Part shown: positions 14,535-15,859 of the stretch, piece by piece | How the letters are laid out: every line of letters starts with the position of its first letter | How positions within the stretch are numbered: the first letter of the stretch is position 1 | Source: DASWRT01 sp036403035 | GTDB taxonomy: Bacteria; Pseudomonadota; Alphaproteobacteria; ATCC43930; CGMCC-115725 | Direction: 5' to 3' | Length of the DNA: 15,859 bases | Assembly: GCA_036403035.1 (NCBI GenBank) | Contig: DASWRT010000212.1 | Location: 1-15,859, forward strand | Notes under the pieces: model-generated | What the model was told of the DNA's origin: nothing | What the model saw: the letters and a program-made list of their open reading frames with translations, nothing else | The model's database searches: none | Program-made: the position numbers and the translations under genes

Positions 14535-15575
14535 ATGCAGAGACGCGGACTCCTCGCCCTCATCGTCCTGACCGCCGTGGTGCTGGTCGCCGCCGTCGCC
14601 GTCTCGCTGCCGCACGGCGGCGGGGGTAACGGCGGCAACGCGGAAACCGCGGCCGGCATGCCGGTGCTGCCCCGCCTCACCGCCAGTCTCGGCGATGTCG
14701 CGACGCTTGCCGTCAAGCATGCCGACGCCGGCCTCACCCTCGAACGGCGTGAGGACAAGTGGGTCGTCGCCGAGAAGGGCGGCTACCCGGCGGACGAGGC
14801 CAAGGTGCGGCAGGCGCTCCTCGGCCTCGCCGAGCTGACCTTCGTCGAGCCGAAGACGGCGAAGCCCGACCTCTATCCGCGGCTGGAGGTCGAGGATGTG
14901 AAGCCCGGCGCCAAGTCGGCCGACGTCGAGGCGAAGGACGCGGCGGGCAAGACGATCGCCGAGCTGATCGTCGGCAAGCGCCGGCCGGACCAGCTCGGCG
15001 GCGGCAATGACGGGATCTATGTCCGCCGCCTCGGCGAGGCGCAGTCCTGGCTGGCGAAGGGCTCGCTCGACGTGACCGGCGACGCCAAGGAATGGCTCGA
15101 CAAGAAGATCGCCGCGATCCCGCCGGCGCGGATCAAGTCGGTGCGCATGACCCATGCCGACGGCTCGACCCTGACGGTCGAGCGCGAGAAGCCGGAGGAC
15201 AAGTTCGCGGTGGCCGGCGCTCCCGCCGACACGAAATACAAGAGCGACTTCGCGCTCGCCGAACCCGCCTCGTTCCTCGACAATCTCGAACTGACCGACG
15301 TGCGGCCCGCCGACAAGGCGCAGCTCCCCACGGACGGCGTCACCAAGGCGGAGATCGCGACCTTCGACGGCCTCACCGTCGCCGTCTCCGCGGTCGAATC
15401 GAACGGCGCGCAATGGGTCCGCCTGTCCGCGACCGGCGCCGGCGAGGCGGCCGAGAAGGAAGCGAAGGATCTCGACGCCAAGACCGCCGCCTGGGCCTAC
15501 GCCGTTCTCCCCTACAAGGTGAACCCACTGAAGGCGAAGCTCGAAGACCTCGTCGAGCCGCCGAAGGCGTCGTAG
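14535..15575 (+). CDS. DUF4340 domain protein, membrane-anchored, fourth gene of the exporter operon
   Basis: The product (346 residues) has an N-terminal anchor or uncleaved signal (residues 5-24, LLALIVLTAVVLVAAVAVSL), a Gly/Asn-rich linker (28-37), then a periplasmic region. Typical DUF4340 parts are VLPRLTASLGDVATLAVKH, LTLERREDKWVVAEKGGYPADEAKVRQALLGLAEL (about 67-101), a GKTIAELIVGKRRP strand, GIYVRRLGEAQSWLAKG, EWLDKKIAAIPPARIKSV, and a second repeat of the same fold near 205-330. Such proteins usually lie immediately after a GldG-like gene and are thought to act with that exporter; their molecular role is not known. The start at 14535 is 24 bases after the GldG-like stop with a weak GGAA site, so this is the same operon. 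No catalytic motif is visible. Confidence 0.85.
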   Translation: MQRRGLLALIVLTAVVLVAAVAVSLPHGGGGNGGNAETAAGMPVLPRLTASLGDVATLAVKHADAGLTLERREDKWVVAEKGGYPADEAKVRQALLGLAELTFVEPKTAKPDLYPRLEVEDVKPGAKSADVEAKDAAGKTIAELIVGKRRPDQLGGGNDGIYVRRLGEAQSWLAKGSLDVTGDAKEWLDKKIAAIPPARIKSVRMTHADGSTLTVEREKPEDKFAVAGAPADTKYKSDFALAEPASFLDNLELTDVRPADKAQLPTDGVTKAEIATFDGLTVAVSAVESNGAQWVRLSATGAGEAAEKEAKDLDAKTAAWAYAVLPYKVNPLKAKLEDLVEPPKAS

Positions 15576-15618
15576 TGGGCGCTGTACTCTCCGCCGCGAT
15601 GCTCGCGCCCCTCCCTCT

Positions 15619-15736
15619 CCCTCTCCCGCTTGCGGGAGAGGGTCGGGGTGAGGGAAGTTTCTTTTTTCGTCGGTTTCTTACGGCGCTCGTCGGACGCCGG
15701 CCCTCACCCCGACCCTCTCCCGCAGGCGGGAGAGGG
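15619..15736. repeat. 36-bp inverted repeat, each arm itself a hairpin; probable operon-end structure
   Basis: The left arm (15619-15654) reads CCCTCTCCCGC, TT, GCGGGAGAGGG, then TCGGGGTGAGGG. The right arm (15701-15736) is its reverse complement with a single mismatch in 36 bases. Each arm contains an 11-bp stem, and the two arms could instead pair with each other across a 46-base spacer. A TTTCTTTTTT run (15658-15667) follows the left hairpin, so on the plus strand it can act as an intrinsic terminator for the exporter operon. Such GGGAGAGGG palindromes occur between genes in many GC-rich proteobacteria. Confidence 0.8.
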
Positions 15737-15746
15737 AGGAGCAAAA

Positions 15747-15786
15747 CCCCCTCCCCCTCGATGGGGGAGGGACGGGGTGGGGGTGG
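15747..15786. repeat. Diverged copy of the same G/C palindromic repeat
   Basis: CCCCCTCCCCCTCGATGGGGGAGGGACGGGGTGGGGG has the same plan as the arms at 15619 and 15701: C/T-rich half, short loop, G/A-rich half, then a GACGGGGTGGGGG tail. It has several changes and lies 10 bases after the right arm. Confidence 0.6.
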
Positions 15787-15816
15787 ACGGCAGGCCGTCT
15801 CGGTCGAGTCGCGCTG

Positions 15817-15859
15817 ATGACCGCCGCCCCAGCCGCACCCCGCCGCGTCCTCCTCGTCG
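15817..15859 (+). CDS. Start of an unidentified gene, cut by the window edge
   Basis: ATG at 15817 opens a frame that runs to the end of the window and reads MTAAPAAPRRVLLV. A short Ala/Pro-rich lead followed by RRVLLV is a common start for a first beta strand of a Rossmann-type or receiver-type fold, but 14 residues do not allow an identification. The ribosome site is weak. Confidence 0.4.
   Translation, partial: MTAAPAAPRRVLLV

Noticed and set aside
12288..15413. Very long minus-strand open frame (1041 codons) opposite the GldG-like and DUF4340 genes
   Set aside because: It is the antisense mirror of two well-supported genes. The product is Arg/Asp/Val-rich, without recognisable motifs, as expected from G/C third-position bias on the other strand.
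1..15859. CRISPR array, tRNA/rRNA genes, transposase, integrase or toxin-antitoxin pair
   Set aside because: I looked for regularly spaced repeats, cloverleaf-like conserved tRNA arms and mobile-element proteins and found none; the repeats seen are palindromic intergenic elements.

Overview
The window is a stretch of very GC-rich chromosome, mostly about 70% G+C with strong G/C preference at third codon positions. It most likely comes from an alphaproteobacterium; a Rhodospirillales-like organism would fit, but this is inferred from base composition and gene style, not from a marker gene. I see no rRNA, tRNA, CRISPR array, transposase or phage gene. Nearly all of it is housekeeping or accessory metabolism.

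Left part (1-4740). It opens inside a phosphoketolase gene (xfp, 5' end cut by the window edge), which converges with a small glycine-zipper lipoprotein gene on the other strand. Next comes a patch of clearly lower G+C (about 53% in the lines I counted by hand). This patch holds a broken arsenate reductase gene (arsC remnant, minus strand) and an intact thymidylate synthase gene (thyA). It ends in a 336-base gap that carries what looks like a gene tail without a start.

Middle (4741-9970). This part holds biosynthetic threonine deaminase (ilvA, long form with two regulatory domains), a PhyH-type Fe(II)/2-oxoglutarate dioxygenase, a 62-residue conserved-looking small protein, an orphan branched-chain-amino-acid-type periplasmic binding protein, and dihydrofolate reductase (folA). 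Just upstream of folA lies a stub of about two dozen codons that reads as the C-terminus of a second thymidylate synthase. The simplest reading is that an ancestral thyA-folA operon lost its thyA and the cell now relies on the compositionally foreign thyA near 3.5 kb. ThyA and FolA work together: ThyA oxidises methylene-tetrahydrofolate to dihydrofolate while making dTMP, and FolA reduces it back.

Right part (9935-15859). A nearly ideal CRP-type palindrome overlaps the end of folA and sits about 41.5 bases before a plausible start of transcription for a 75-residue single-pass membrane protein. A four-gene operon follows: ABC ATPase, ABC-2-like permease, GldG-type auxiliary protein and a DUF4340 protein. 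It resembles the GldA/F/G exporter set plus its usual DUF4340 partner, and is interrupted between the first two genes by a palindromic element of about 220 bp. The operon ends at a cluster of G/C-rich palindromic repeats, including a 36-bp inverted repeat with one mismatch. The first 14 codons of another gene begin at the right edge.
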